64,000 bases of DNA, taken from positions 1-64,000 of the forward strand of contig JANOPA010000044.1 of the NCBI GenBank assembly GCA_031421635.1, in the 5' to 3' direction. A program made the position numbers and the translations under genes. The DNA is from JAPOKJ01 sp031421635. GTDB taxonomy: Bacteria > Pseudomonadota > Gammaproteobacteria > Burkholderiales > Burkholderiaceae_E. Within the stretch, counting starts at the first letter, position 1. The number at the start of each line of letters is the position of its first letter. The notes under the pieces are model-generated. The model was not told the origin of the DNA and did no database searches. It saw only the letters and a program-made list of their open reading frames with translations. Positions 51,620 through 60,657 of this stretch are shown here, in pieces.

Positions 51620-54597
51620 CGCTTCAAGGCAGCCAGCATTCTGGATGGTGTGACCGGCACTTGATTCAATCGAGCTCCCGTGGCATGTCGAATGGCATTC
51701 AAAATCGCAGGAGCCGTGGCCACCAGGGCAGGCTCGCCAACTCCCTTCGCGCCGTACGGACCGAGTGGCTCTGGGTCTTCAATGAGATGGACAGTGATGG
51801 GTGGAACATCACCAACCGTTGGAATCAAATAATCGTGAAGATTATCCGTTTTCCCAGGCCTATATTCTTCCATCAACGCGAGTCCGAGGCCCTGCGCGAT
51901 ACCGCCATGAATCTGCCCTTCGACCTGTGTTGGGTTGATCGCCTTGCCAACATCGTGAGCCGCATGAATACTGAGCACCCGAACCGACCCAAGATCAAGG
52001 TCCACTTCAACCTGTGCGAACTGCGCCGCAAAGCCATAGGTCGCATAAGGAACCCCCTGGCCATTGGCATCGAGGGGCACGGTGGGTGGGTTGAAAGTAC
52101 CGCTACCGAACGCAATGTCGCCGCGCTCATCCGTGGGCATCATCGATAGATCCAAGTCACGGCACTCTTCGCTGACTCCAGCGCTATCCTGAACATTCAC
52201 ATCTTCGACTTTCAGACGTCCTCGCAGCAGACTTAAATCCAAGCTCAATTGAACCGGTGCGTTCTCCGCAAACCCGAGCAAGCCCAAGAGTCTTCGCCGT
52301 AAAGACTCACCAGCAAATTTCGCCGCGTTTCCAGAGACAAAGGTTTGCCGTGAGGCCGAACTTTTACCGGCATCTTCAGTCAACCAGGTATCGGCGCGCA
52401 CCTGATCGAATAATCGGACCGGAACGCCGAGGGCCTGAGCGCAAATCTGCGGCAAAATCGTATAGGTGCCTTGGCCGATATCCACGGCACCGTTGTACAA
52501 CATGAAGCGCCCGTCTGCTCGAAGTCCGACTGTCATCGTGGAGGGATTGGCGATGACCGTATTGCCAATGCCGTACCACATACAGGCCAAACCGACCCCC
52601 CGGCGCTTGCGGCCCACATAGCGTCGATGCGGGTCACTTTCGAGGCTCATCAAATCATCGAGCGCAAGCATTTTATCGGCCTTGCCATCGCTTGGACGCC
52701 TCGACAAAGCGATTGCACTCTGATTGAACGCAGCCACCGCGGACTTGGCCTCCTCCCATGCGGGTCGTAGCGCATCCAAGCAAGCACGTAAGCCTACGCT
52801 TGCCGCGAGAGTTTGACCTGTTGCCGTGGAATCGCCGGCGCGTAAGGCTTGCTCGTAGCGGTATTGCAAAGAATCCTTAGCAAACTTAATGGCAAGCTCA
52901 TCAATCAAGCCCTCCGTTACTAAAGTGGACTGAGGCACCCCGAAGCCACGAAAGGCGCCGGCCACCGTGTTGTGAGTGAGTACCGCCCGGGTAAGGGCCC
53001 GGACGTTTGGAAATCGGTACGGCCCACAGGCGTGAATCGGAACCCGATTGGCCACGGTCGGCCCCCAAGACGAATACGCACCGGTATTGAAATCACCCGA
53101 AAAATCAAAAGCGATAAAATTTCCGTTCTCGTCAGTGGTGATACTCGCCGTTAATTTGGAAGGGTGGCGCTTGGTTGTGGAAAGCATTGATTCACGCCGA
53201 CCATAAACGAGACGCGTCGGTTTACCAAATTTGCGTGCTGCCGCAACCAGTAATGGCTGGATGGACATATCTAACTTTCCGCCAAAGCCCCCACCGACCG
53301 CTGAAGGGATGATGCGTACCTGTTCTGGTTTAAGATCGAACATATTGGCAAGCTCATCACGATCCATAAAAGGCGTTTGAGTACAAGCAAAAACGCTCAC
53401 GACCGGCTCAATCACTCCCAATACGCTCGGCCCGAGTGCGGCCGTGTTCCAAGTGGCGTAACCTGCCTCAGGCTCCAGGTAGGCATGTTCGACATAGGGT
53501 GTGCTTAGGGTCGCTCGTAAGGTCAGCGCTCCATCTCGAATCACCTGATCAAGCGTGTTCGGCTGTGCCTCGCGAAGCACTCGGCCACGGCACAAGACAT
53601 TATCCGGCCAACGTCTTTGAACAATGGGCGCTCCTGGGGCCAAGGCCTGTTCTGGCTCGAGCACGGCTGGCCGGACTTGGTAACGTACGGGAAAGTCTTC
53701 GTCACGAAATGATCGCAGTACCTCGTCATCGCCCACCAGTACCGCCACTGCTTCACCCAAAAAGCGAACTTCGGTCTCTGCCAAGGCGGGCTGATCGCGC
53801 AGCTCGGGAAAAATCGCAAAACGATTGAAGGGAATATCCTTGGCGATCAATACACCCTTGATACCCGCTTGCTGGTTCGCCCAAAGTACAAAATCGTTGA
53901 GGGCAAAACGGGCGTGGCTGTGAGGCGAACGAACCACCCGCAAAGCAAGACAATCCTTGGGCACTTCGTCCGCTCCGAAACGCTCGACACCGGTAATTTT
54001 GCCCTGCCCGTCAAGCTTCGTCTGACGCGAACCGGCATGCCCTAATTCGTCCAGAGAAGCTTTGCTTTTGGAGTGCGCTTTATTGACCGACAGTACCGCT
54101 TCCACAATCTTGCGATAACCGGTGCAGCGACACAAGACGCCCGCGAGAGCGTCCATAACCTGCGCTTCGCTCGGTTGAGCGTTCTTTTGAAGAAGGTCAA
54201 AAGCGGCTATCAACATACCTGGTGTGCAAATACCACACTGAGTTGCACCGTGGTTCAAAAAAGCCTGTTGAAGGCGTTTGCCAAGAGGGTCTTTAGCCAG
54301 GGCCTCAACCGTCACCACCGACTGATGCTCGACCTGGCCGATCGGAACCAAACAGGCGCAGACTTGTTGCTCGTTAATCGACACGGTGCATATGCCGCAG
54401 TCGCCCGCACTGCAGCCGAGCTTGGTCCCGGTCAGGCCGAATTCATCGCGCAGCACATCACTAAGCCTGGTGATCGGCGAGGAGCTAGAGGTTTTTAGTT
54501 GACCATTGAGGCGAAAGTGGATCACCTGACTGAGCAACCCGACTCCGTCGAGCGCTTGAGTATCCATGCCCATTTGGGTATCGAGCAGGTCAGCCAT
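51616..54597 (-). CDS. Molybdenum hydroxylase, fused [2Fe-2S] and Mo-pterin subunits (probable nicotinate dehydrogenase)
   Basis: The 993 residues join two xanthine-dehydrogenase-family subunits. Residues 24-175 are the iron-sulfur part, with the plant-type cluster (Cys 62, 67, 70, 80 region: GCSAGDCGIC) and the second cluster (CGICTPG at 121-127; LCRCTG at 155-160). The rest is the Mo domain: AVGGGFGGKLDM, NTVAGAFRGFGVPQ, DIGQGTYTILPQI and the catalytic Glu in AKGVGEPALVA (about 955). Such enzymes hydroxylate N-heterocycles with water; context points to nicotinate C6. The FAD subunit gene overlaps by eight bases upstream. Confidence 0.88.
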   Translation of the reverse strand: MADLLDTQMGMDTQALDGVGLLSQVIHFRLNGQLKTSSSSPITRLSDVLRDEFGLTGTKLGCSAGDCGICTVSINEQQVCACLVPIGQVEHQSVVTVEALAKDPLGKRLQQAFLNHGATQCGICTPGMLIAAFDLLQKNAQPSEAQVMDALAGVLCRCTGYRKIVEAVLSVNKAHSKSKASLDELGHAGSRQTKLDGQGKITGVERFGADEVPKDCLALRVVRSPHSHARFALNDFVLWANQQAGIKGVLIAKDIPFNRFAIFPELRDQPALAETEVRFLGEAVAVLVGDDEVLRSFRDEDFPVRYQVRPAVLEPEQALAPGAPIVQRRWPDNVLCRGRVLREAQPNTLDQVIRDGALTLRATLSTPYVEHAYLEPEAGYATWNTAALGPSVLGVIEPVVSVFACTQTPFMDRDELANMFDLKPEQVRIIPSAVGGGFGGKLDMSIQPLLVAAARKFGKPTRLVYGRRESMLSTTKRHPSKLTASITTDENGNFIAFDFSGDFNTGAYSSWGPTVANRVPIHACGPYRFPNVRALTRAVLTHNTVAGAFRGFGVPQSTLVTEGLIDELAIKFAKDSLQYRYEQALRAGDSTATGQTLAASVGLRACLDALRPAWEEAKSAVAAFNQSAIALSRRPSDGKADKMLALDDLMSLESDPHRRYVGRKRRGVGLACMWYGIGNTVIANPSTMTVGLRADGRFMLYNGAVDIGQGTYTILPQICAQALGVPVRLFDQVRADTWLTEDAGKSSASRQTFVSGNAAKFAGESLRRRLLGLLGFAENAPVQLSLDLSLLRGRLKVEDVNVQDSAGVSEECRDLDLSMMPTDERGDIAFGSGTFNPPTVPLDANGQGVPYATYGFAAQFAQVEVDLDLGSVRVLSIHAAHDVGKAINPTQVEGQIHGGIAQGLGLALMEEYRPGKTDNLHDYLIPTVGDVPPITVHLIEDPEPLGPYGAKGVGEPALVATAPAILNAIRHATGARLNQVPVTPSRMLAALKR

Positions 54598-55456
54598 AAG
54601 CAGCCTCCGCCATCATCTCCAAAACAAGTTTTTCACATAAGGCAGCCGCCAGATCGCGGCGACAGACTTGGTCTGCCCGCACGTCGGAGATCGGACTGAG
54701 CAGGTTCAAGGAAGCCTCTAGGGCCTTGGCCTTTTTGGCCTCAGGCATGCCTTCCATGTACCAAGTTTCAAGCGGCTCCAACCGTCTCGCCATCGGCGAA
54801 CACGCGCCCACGGCAATTCGACACCATCCTTTTTTGCCGCGTCGCCACTGCGCAGCCAACATCGTGATTGAGATGACGAGATAGCGTCTCGAACCCATTT
54901 TCAAGAACAGTGAGTTGACCGGTGCCGCCACCAAGGGTAATTCAATCGCCGTGACGATTTCACCCGGTGCCAAGGCAACCTTGCGAGCGCCCTCCACAAA
55001 ATTTTCTAGGGTCATCCAGCGCCGCGCTTCGGAGGAGCGGATTTCGAGATTCGCACCTAGAGCCATGAGCACCGGAATGCCATCAGCCGCGGGCGAGGCA
55101 TTACAGACATTACCGACCAAGGTGGCGCGATTTTGAATCTGTTGGCCGCCAATTTCTTTCGCACACTGACGAAGTGCAAGAAAACCTCGGCTGGCAAGCT
55201 CAGGATGGCGTAAAACATCGCTCCAACTGACCATCGCACCGATTCTGAGGAAATGCGCGCCGCCCCGTTGCAGTCGGATGATTTCTCGCAATTCTGACAC
55301 GGCGGAAAGATCCAGGACATCACCTTCGACCCTGCGGTCGGCCAATGCGGGGTAGAAATCGGTCCCACCCGCCATCAGTCGCGGCTCAAACCGCCCCGCC
55401 ATGATTAAAGCTTGACCGAGATCCTTTGGGCGCAAATAGCGGGCACTTTCTAGCAT
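54590..55456 (-). CDS. Molybdenum hydroxylase FAD-binding subunit
   Basis: From the ATG at 55456 (GAGG eight bases upstream) it has 288 residues; a TTG at 55477 would add seven. The FAD-binding signatures are PRLMAGGTDFYPALADRR and QIQNRATLVGNVCNASPAADGIPVLMAL. The subunit passes electrons from the Mo/Fe-S subunit to an acceptor. It is the first gene of the leftward nicotinate operon. The 232-base gap to fdxA (55457-55688) must carry the divergent promoters; I see no convincing -35/-10 pair or palindrome there. Confidence 0.93.
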   Translation of the reverse strand: MLESARYLRPKDLGQALIMAGRFEPRLMAGGTDFYPALADRRVEGDVLDLSAVSELREIIRLQRGGAHFLRIGAMVSWSDVLRHPELASRGFLALRQCAKEIGGQQIQNRATLVGNVCNASPAADGIPVLMALGANLEIRSSEARRWMTLENFVEGARKVALAPGEIVTAIELPLVAAPVNSLFLKMGSRRYLVISITMLAAQWRRGKKGWCRIAVGACSPMARRLEPLETWYMEGMPEAKKAKALEASLNLLSPISDVRADQVCRRDLAAALCEKLVLEMMAEAAYG

Positions 55457-55688
55457 CGCGGCCTCAAATGTTCCCAAAACACAAAAAACACATGAAAATC
55501 TACCTATTTTTAGGACGGTTCAAAGAAACAGTAGAAGGTTTGAAGGATACTTCGCTTGACGCTCTGAGGGCTACTCAAGCATTAAGCATAGGCGAAAAAG
55601 CGCCGCACGGTACAATTTAGCCTATTCCAATACAGCCTAATTTTGGCCGGTAGAAGGAACCTTTTCAAGTTTTCCCCGAGAAAATCCA

Positions 55689-56012
55689 ATGACCCATGTT
55701 GTCACTGAATCCTGCATCCGCTGTAAACATACTGATTGTGTCGACGTTTGCCCTGTTGATTGTTTCCGCGAAGGGCCAAACTTTCTGGTCATCGATCCGG
55801 ACGAATGTATTGATTGCGCCGTATGCATTCCTGAATGCCCTGAAGAGGCCATTTTTGCGGAAGAAGATGTTCCTAAGGGTCAAGAGAAATTTGTCGCACT
55901 CAATATTGAGCTGGCTAAACTTTGGCCCAGCATTACGCGCACCAAGCCAGGCTTACCCGATGCCGAAGAATGGAAGAACAAGCCCAACAAGCTTGCTGAG
56001 TTAAAGCGCTAA
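55689..56012 (+). CDS. fdxA: 7Fe ferredoxin FdxA
   Basis: The 107-residue protein has the [3Fe-4S]/[4Fe-4S] arrangement: ESCIRCKHTDCVDVCPVDCF and DECIDCAVCIPECPEEAIF, then the C-terminal extension typical of the FdxA type. It is a soluble low-potential electron carrier. It is divergent from the nicotinate operon and 27 bases ahead of the Nfn-like oxidoreductase, so the two probably work together. Confidence 0.96.
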   Translation: MTHVVTESCIRCKHTDCVDVCPVDCFREGPNFLVIDPDECIDCAVCIPECPEEAIFAEEDVPKGQEKFVALNIELAKLWPSITRTKPGLPDAEEWKNKPNKLAELKR

Positions 56013-56039
56013 GCGGAGCAATTCATCGAAAAAGCGAGC

Positions 56040-59000
56040 TTGAGCACAGGCGGAACCCAAACCGGTGCGCTGGGCGCCAGTGACGCCCCCGGAGCAGGCG
56101 AGTCGCCAGACTCAAGTGAGACGCTTTCCTTGAAGTTTGATCTGGACTTCCAGGCGCTTTATTCAGACCAGGGGCTTGAACGACTGAACAAGCACTTCTG
56201 GAGCGAATTTAATCAATCCTCGCTCAATACCGGTGCGCCGCCTTCGGAAGCCGCACCGTCAGCCTATCTCCTCACCCTGGCGCGCGCCAGCGAAACATTC
56301 ATTGAGAAGCTTTTTGGGTTAGAAGTACCGCTCGAAAACTATCGTCAGCGGGATGTGGCCTTTACGCTACTGCAGACGATCAAGTACAAGTTCGTAAAAC
56401 GTAAGGCCATGCTAAGCGTCACTACCGAAGACTTACTTGGTTATGATCCCGGGCCGGCCCGCGCGCGTTGGCTCACCCTGGGCGTGATCGATCCGGCCAC
56501 TCAGCAATTTGAGGAACTGGTCTTCGCGCGTTACGTCCAGGCTTGGCAAGATGCGAAGAGCGATGATCAGGCGCGTCACGATCTCGATACCGCCCGCCTT
56601 TACAGCGCATGGGCCTGCATGGACCCACGCGGGCAGCACGAACATCGAGGTCAGGTGTTGTTCGACCATGCTCAGGGCCTAGACAGGCAACATTTGCTTC
56701 ATCGATTGGAGGAACACGACGACTCCGAGATTTCTCCCGTTCAGGCAAAGCCTAACTATCGCGTGATCAAGATAAAGGCAGAGTTCCAGGAGCCTCGCCA
56801 AGGCTTCGATTTGAGTGATAGTGGCCCGCGACCTGAAAGGGGGTTAGACCAGGCCAGATATTGCCTGATTTGCCATTCGAACAATACAGATTCCTGCTCT
56901 CACGGTATGCCCGGCAAAGAGATTGAGCTAGCTTCAAGCAAGTTATATTCACCGCCAGACGCTCCGAAAACACTGGCTCGAAACGCGCTTGGCATCACTC
57001 TAGGTGGCTGCCCGCTCGGCGAAAAGATTTCCGAGTTTCAACTATTGCGGCGAGAAAGCCGTCCCATTGCAGCCTTGGCAATGATCACTCGCGACAATCC
57101 GATGGTGGCGGCCACCGGTCACCGCATCTGCAATGACTGCTCGCGCGCCTGCGTGTTTCAGCAACAAACCCCGGTCGATATTCCTGCGGGCGAAACCCGC
57201 ATTTTGGAGGACGTCCTGAGCCTGCCTTGGGGCGTGGAAATTTACAGCTTACTCACGCGTTGGAATCCGCTCAGAAGCGCGGATAGCGAATCTATTTTGG
57301 GATTTGCGGAATCTAAGCCCCGCAGCGACTCTCACAAAAAAATATTGGTGACGGGCTTGGGGCCGGCGGGCTTCACACTCGCCCACCATTTATTGAACCT
57401 GGGACATCAGGTCGTTGCAATTGACGGACAGAAGATTGAGCCTCTCGATCAGGAGCTGATCAACCGGCCAATATATTCTTGGCGGCACTTTCAAGAATCC
57501 TTAGCCACGCGCATTCCGGCTGGTTTCGGAGGCGTTGCCGAGTACGGCATTACGGTTCGATGGAATAAGAACTACCTCAAACTGCTTCGTCTACTGCTAC
57601 AACGTCGCCCTCGATTTCTACTTCAAGGCGGCGTTCGCCTCGGATCCCAGCTCAGTATCGAGCAAGCCCTCAACTTGGGGTTTGACCACATTGGCTTGGC
57701 TTTAGGGGCGGGCAAGCCGAAGTTGTGGAACCAGAAAAACGCTTTCCCGCAGGGTGTGCGAATGGCCAGCGATTTTCTCATGGCCTTACAGTTGACCGGG
57801 GCTTACCGAGAAGACTCTCTAGCTGCACTGCAAATAGAGTTACCTGCCGTGGTGATCGGCGCTGGCCTCACCGCCGTAGACACGGCAACCGAGGCGCTGG
57901 CTTATTACGCTCTCCAGGTTGAGCGCTTCGCACACCGCCATCGCGCATTAATGGCGGCCCAATCGAAACTGAGGGGTCACACTACGGATTATTTAGTCGC
58001 ACTATCGCCTTTGGAGAAGGCTAAAGCGGAGCGCTTTATTGCTCACGGCGAGATTTTGATTGAAGAGAAAAAGCGTGCGGCAATAGAAGGCAGGCCCGGC
58101 AACTTCTTGAAGCATTTGCAGGCCTGGGGCGGTGTTAGCCTAATCTATCGTCGACCTTTGGAGGAGAGCCCCGCCTACCGCCTTAACCACGAAGAGTTGC
58201 AAAAAGGGCTCGAAGAAGGCATCTGGATACTTGAGCAGACTGAAGTGCTAGAAGTGCTCAGCGATGCTACAGGTGCCCTAGAGGGCTTAAGGCTTCGATC
58301 AGTCGCTAGAGAAGACCATGAGTTTGTCCTCGCCGCCAAAACTACCTTATTGGCTGTCGGTGCGGATCGCAACGACTTCCTCGCCAAGTCTTTTTCCAGC
58401 GTACTGCCTACATCGCTTAAGCAAACGCACCTCAGCCTCAGCGCCGACGCACATCAAGCCGAAGGGTTCAGTGTTGAAGGCCACGAGGAAATAAGTATTC
58501 TTGGAGACATGCATCCCAATTATGCCGGTAGTGTTGTCAAGGCGATGGCCTCTGCGGCCCGCGCCAGCACTTTAATCGATGGGTTATTGAATGGCGCGAC
58601 ACGGGCCCGAACGCCGGAGTCTTTCGAGCACTTCTGCACTCGCCTCAGGAAACTTTGGGGGGCGCAACTAGTGGACAGCACTGAATTTCGAAAGGGCATC
58701 GTCGAGCTAGGGCTAAACGCACCTGCTGCAGCCACGAATTTCCAACCTGGTCAGTTTTTTAAGCTACAAAATTTCGAAGGCCCACAAACCACAACCAGAG
58801 CCAGTGCCTTGCAAGCTGCTGAACCACTGGCGATGACCGGGGCGAGCGCCAATCGGCAAAGCGGACGACTTTCGACGATTATTTTGCAGGACGGTGCTTC
58901 AAGCGCATTGACTAGCGACTGGGGTTTGGGCCAGGAGGTTGTATTCATGGGCCCATGCGGAACCCCAAGCGCCATTCCAAGTCAAAAGAAGGTTCTGCTC

Positions 59001-59594
59001 GTAGGTGGTGGCCTGGGCAATGCCGTACTGTTTTCCATTGGTGAAGCCTGCCGGGCTCAGGCTTGCGAAGTATTTTATGTCGCGGCCTATCGCAGCATGA
59101 AAGACTTGTTTCATCAAGCTTCTATTGAAGCCGCAGCCGACCACGTGATTTGGTGTTTCGAAAGTTTGCACGAAGGAGTGCCCCTGTGTCGAGCCCAAGA
59201 CCCATTGATCACTGGCAATGTCTTGCACGGGATACGGCGGCTACAGCACAATCAAATACTTTCCAGGATTGAGCATCTCTTGGTGATTGGGTCCCACCGG
59301 ATGATGGGTGCCGTGGCTCAGGCCTTTCGCACGGAATTCTCAAAAGATATCCACCCGGACTTGAACGCTTTCGCCTCAGTGAACGCCTCCATGCAGTGCA
59401 TGATGAAGGGCATCTGTGGCCAATGTTTGCAGGCTGTGAGGGACCCCATCACTGGGCAAAAGAGCTATATATTTGCCTGTGAAGCACAAGATCAACCGCT
59501 TTTTGCAGTGGATTTTGAGGAGCTTAAGGGAAGGCTAGCCCAAAATCGCGTACTCGAAGTGCAGCACTCCGCATGGGTTAGGCACTCTCGTTAG
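56040..59594 (+). CDS. Giant NAD(P)/FAD oxidoreductase fusing GltD/NfnB-like and PyrK/NfnA-like parts
   Basis: The 1184-residue protein probably starts at a TTG. Residues 1-265 are a helical region of no known type. Cys at 275, 278, 286, 324, 364, 367 and 371 (YCLICHSNNTDSCSHG; GCPLGEKISEF; RICNDCSRAC) suggest Fe-S clusters as in GltD/NfnB. An FAD site (VTGLGPAGF, 437-445) and an NAD(P) site (VVIGAGLTAVDTATEA, 604-619) follow. The C-terminus (from about 895) resembles PyrK/NfnA: FQPGQFFKLQNF, LLVGGGLGNAVLFSIGEA and a [2Fe-2S] set at Cys 1120, 1126, 1129 and 1147. The layout suggests NAD(P)H-ferredoxin electron transfer, possibly bifurcating; activity is inferred. Confidence 0.8.
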   Translation: MSTGGTQTGALGASDAPGAGESPDSSETLSLKFDLDFQALYSDQGLERLNKHFWSEFNQSSLNTGAPPSEAAPSAYLLTLARASETFIEKLFGLEVPLENYRQRDVAFTLLQTIKYKFVKRKAMLSVTTEDLLGYDPGPARARWLTLGVIDPATQQFEELVFARYVQAWQDAKSDDQARHDLDTARLYSAWACMDPRGQHEHRGQVLFDHAQGLDRQHLLHRLEEHDDSEISPVQAKPNYRVIKIKAEFQEPRQGFDLSDSGPRPERGLDQARYCLICHSNNTDSCSHGMPGKEIELASSKLYSPPDAPKTLARNALGITLGGCPLGEKISEFQLLRRESRPIAALAMITRDNPMVAATGHRICNDCSRACVFQQQTPVDIPAGETRILEDVLSLPWGVEIYSLLTRWNPLRSADSESILGFAESKPRSDSHKKILVTGLGPAGFTLAHHLLNLGHQVVAIDGQKIEPLDQELINRPIYSWRHFQESLATRIPAGFGGVAEYGITVRWNKNYLKLLRLLLQRRPRFLLQGGVRLGSQLSIEQALNLGFDHIGLALGAGKPKLWNQKNAFPQGVRMASDFLMALQLTGAYREDSLAALQIELPAVVIGAGLTAVDTATEALAYYALQVERFAHRHRALMAAQSKLRGHTTDYLVALSPLEKAKAERFIAHGEILIEEKKRAAIEGRPGNFLKHLQAWGGVSLIYRRPLEESPAYRLNHEELQKGLEEGIWILEQTEVLEVLSDATGALEGLRLRSVAREDHEFVLAAKTTLLAVGADRNDFLAKSFSSVLPTSLKQTHLSLSADAHQAEGFSVEGHEEISILGDMHPNYAGSVVKAMASAARASTLIDGLLNGATRARTPESFEHFCTRLRKLWGAQLVDSTEFRKGIVELGLNAPAAATNFQPGQFFKLQNFEGPQTTTRASALQAAEPLAMTGASANRQSGRLSTIILQDGASSALTSDWGLGQEVVFMGPCGTPSAIPSQKKVLLVGGGLGNAVLFSIGEACRAQACEVFYVAAYRSMKDLFHQASIEAAADHVIWCFESLHEGVPLCRAQDPLITGNVLHGIRRLQHNQILSRIEHLLVIGSHRMMGAVAQAFRTEFSKDIHPDLNAFASVNASMQCMMKGICGQCLQAVRDPITGQKSYIFACEAQDQPLFAVDFEELKGRLAQNRVLEVQHSAWVRHSR

Positions 59595-59619
59595 CCCATC
59601 ACTCAGCAAGGAGTCGCTT

Positions 59620-60579
59620 ATGTCCATAGGCTCATCCCTACCTAGCTTCGACCACGAGGCAGGAGACCTGGAGCACCCAAAGATCGAACGCCTCATCATC
59701 TACCCGGTGAAGTCGTGTCGAGGCATCTCTCTGTCAGACAGTATTGTTTTGGACGAAGGCCTGGAAAATGATCGCCGTTGGATGATCGTAGATTCTCACG
59801 GTGTTTTTCTGACCCAACGTGAATGTCCGGAAATGGCCAGAATTGTCCCCAGCCTACTGCGCAACGCCGCCGGGGTGACTGAACTGCACTTGCAACTGGC
59901 CAACGCTCAAGGTCAGTGGGATCCAACAGCGCCCGAGCAGCGCGTCGAATCCTCACTCGAAAACCCATTACGTAAAGTGCTGATCTGGAAATTCGAAAGC
60001 CAAGCAGTCGACTGCGGCCATCTGGCCTCAAAGTTCTTGAGTGATTTTTTGCAACGACCCGTTCGCTTGGTGCGTTTTAGCGACTCTGAAACCAGACTAT
60101 GCAACAAAGCCTGGACGGGCGAACTCACTGGCCGAACTTATTTTTCGGATGGTTATCCTATTTTGGTGCTGGGTCAGGCTTCGCTCACGGATCTAGCCGT
60201 GCGCATGAATCTTCACGGCCTTGAAGTCGAGCGCTTTCGACCTAATATCGTTATTTCTGGCCTTCCGGCCTACCAGGAGGATTACGTACACACGCTGCGG
60301 CTGATTGATCAGGACGAGAACAAGCCTCACCCTGCCGCGGCCCCGAATTCCATGCCTCTTGCGCTTCGCTTGGTCAAGCCCTGTCCGCGCTGCCCGATCC
60401 CGCAGGTTGACCCGTGGAGCGGACATGTCGCCCTATTCGACCCGGCGGCCGAGCTGGCCACTTATCGCTACCATGAAGCCGCCGAAGGAGCCGTATTTGG
60501 CATGAACTCCATGGCTTACCAGGGGCAGGGTCAAAAGATCGCCGTTGGTCAGCGATTTGAGGCAATTTATGATTTTTAG
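59620..60579 (+). CDS. MOSC-domain protein with N-terminal beta-barrel domain (YcbX-like)
   Basis: The 319-residue protein has the N-terminal barrel signature IERLIIYPVKSCRGISL, DRRWMIVD and a C-terminal MOSC domain (about 130-310) with GYPILVLGQASLTDLAVRM, FRPNIVISG and the Cys-containing KPCPRCPIPQVDPW. MOSC proteins carry sulfur or molybdenum cofactor; the barrel-MOSC type includes YcbX and mARC, which reduce N-hydroxylated compounds. A ribosome-binding site (AAGGAG) precedes it, 25 bases after the Nfn-like gene. Confidence 0.92.
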   Translation: MSIGSSLPSFDHEAGDLEHPKIERLIIYPVKSCRGISLSDSIVLDEGLENDRRWMIVDSHGVFLTQRECPEMARIVPSLLRNAAGVTELHLQLANAQGQWDPTAPEQRVESSLENPLRKVLIWKFESQAVDCGHLASKFLSDFLQRPVRLVRFSDSETRLCNKAWTGELTGRTYFSDGYPILVLGQASLTDLAVRMNLHGLEVERFRPNIVISGLPAYQEDYVHTLRLIDQDENKPHPAAAPNSMPLALRLVKPCPRCPIPQVDPWSGHVALFDPAAELATYRYHEAAEGAVFGMNSMAYQGQGQKIAVGQRFEAIYDF

Positions 60580-60657
60580 ATAAACTCCCAAACAATTCCA
60601 CCCTAAACTGCCCCTTTCGGGCGATTCTGATCCGACGAACCATTTACAAGCCAAACC

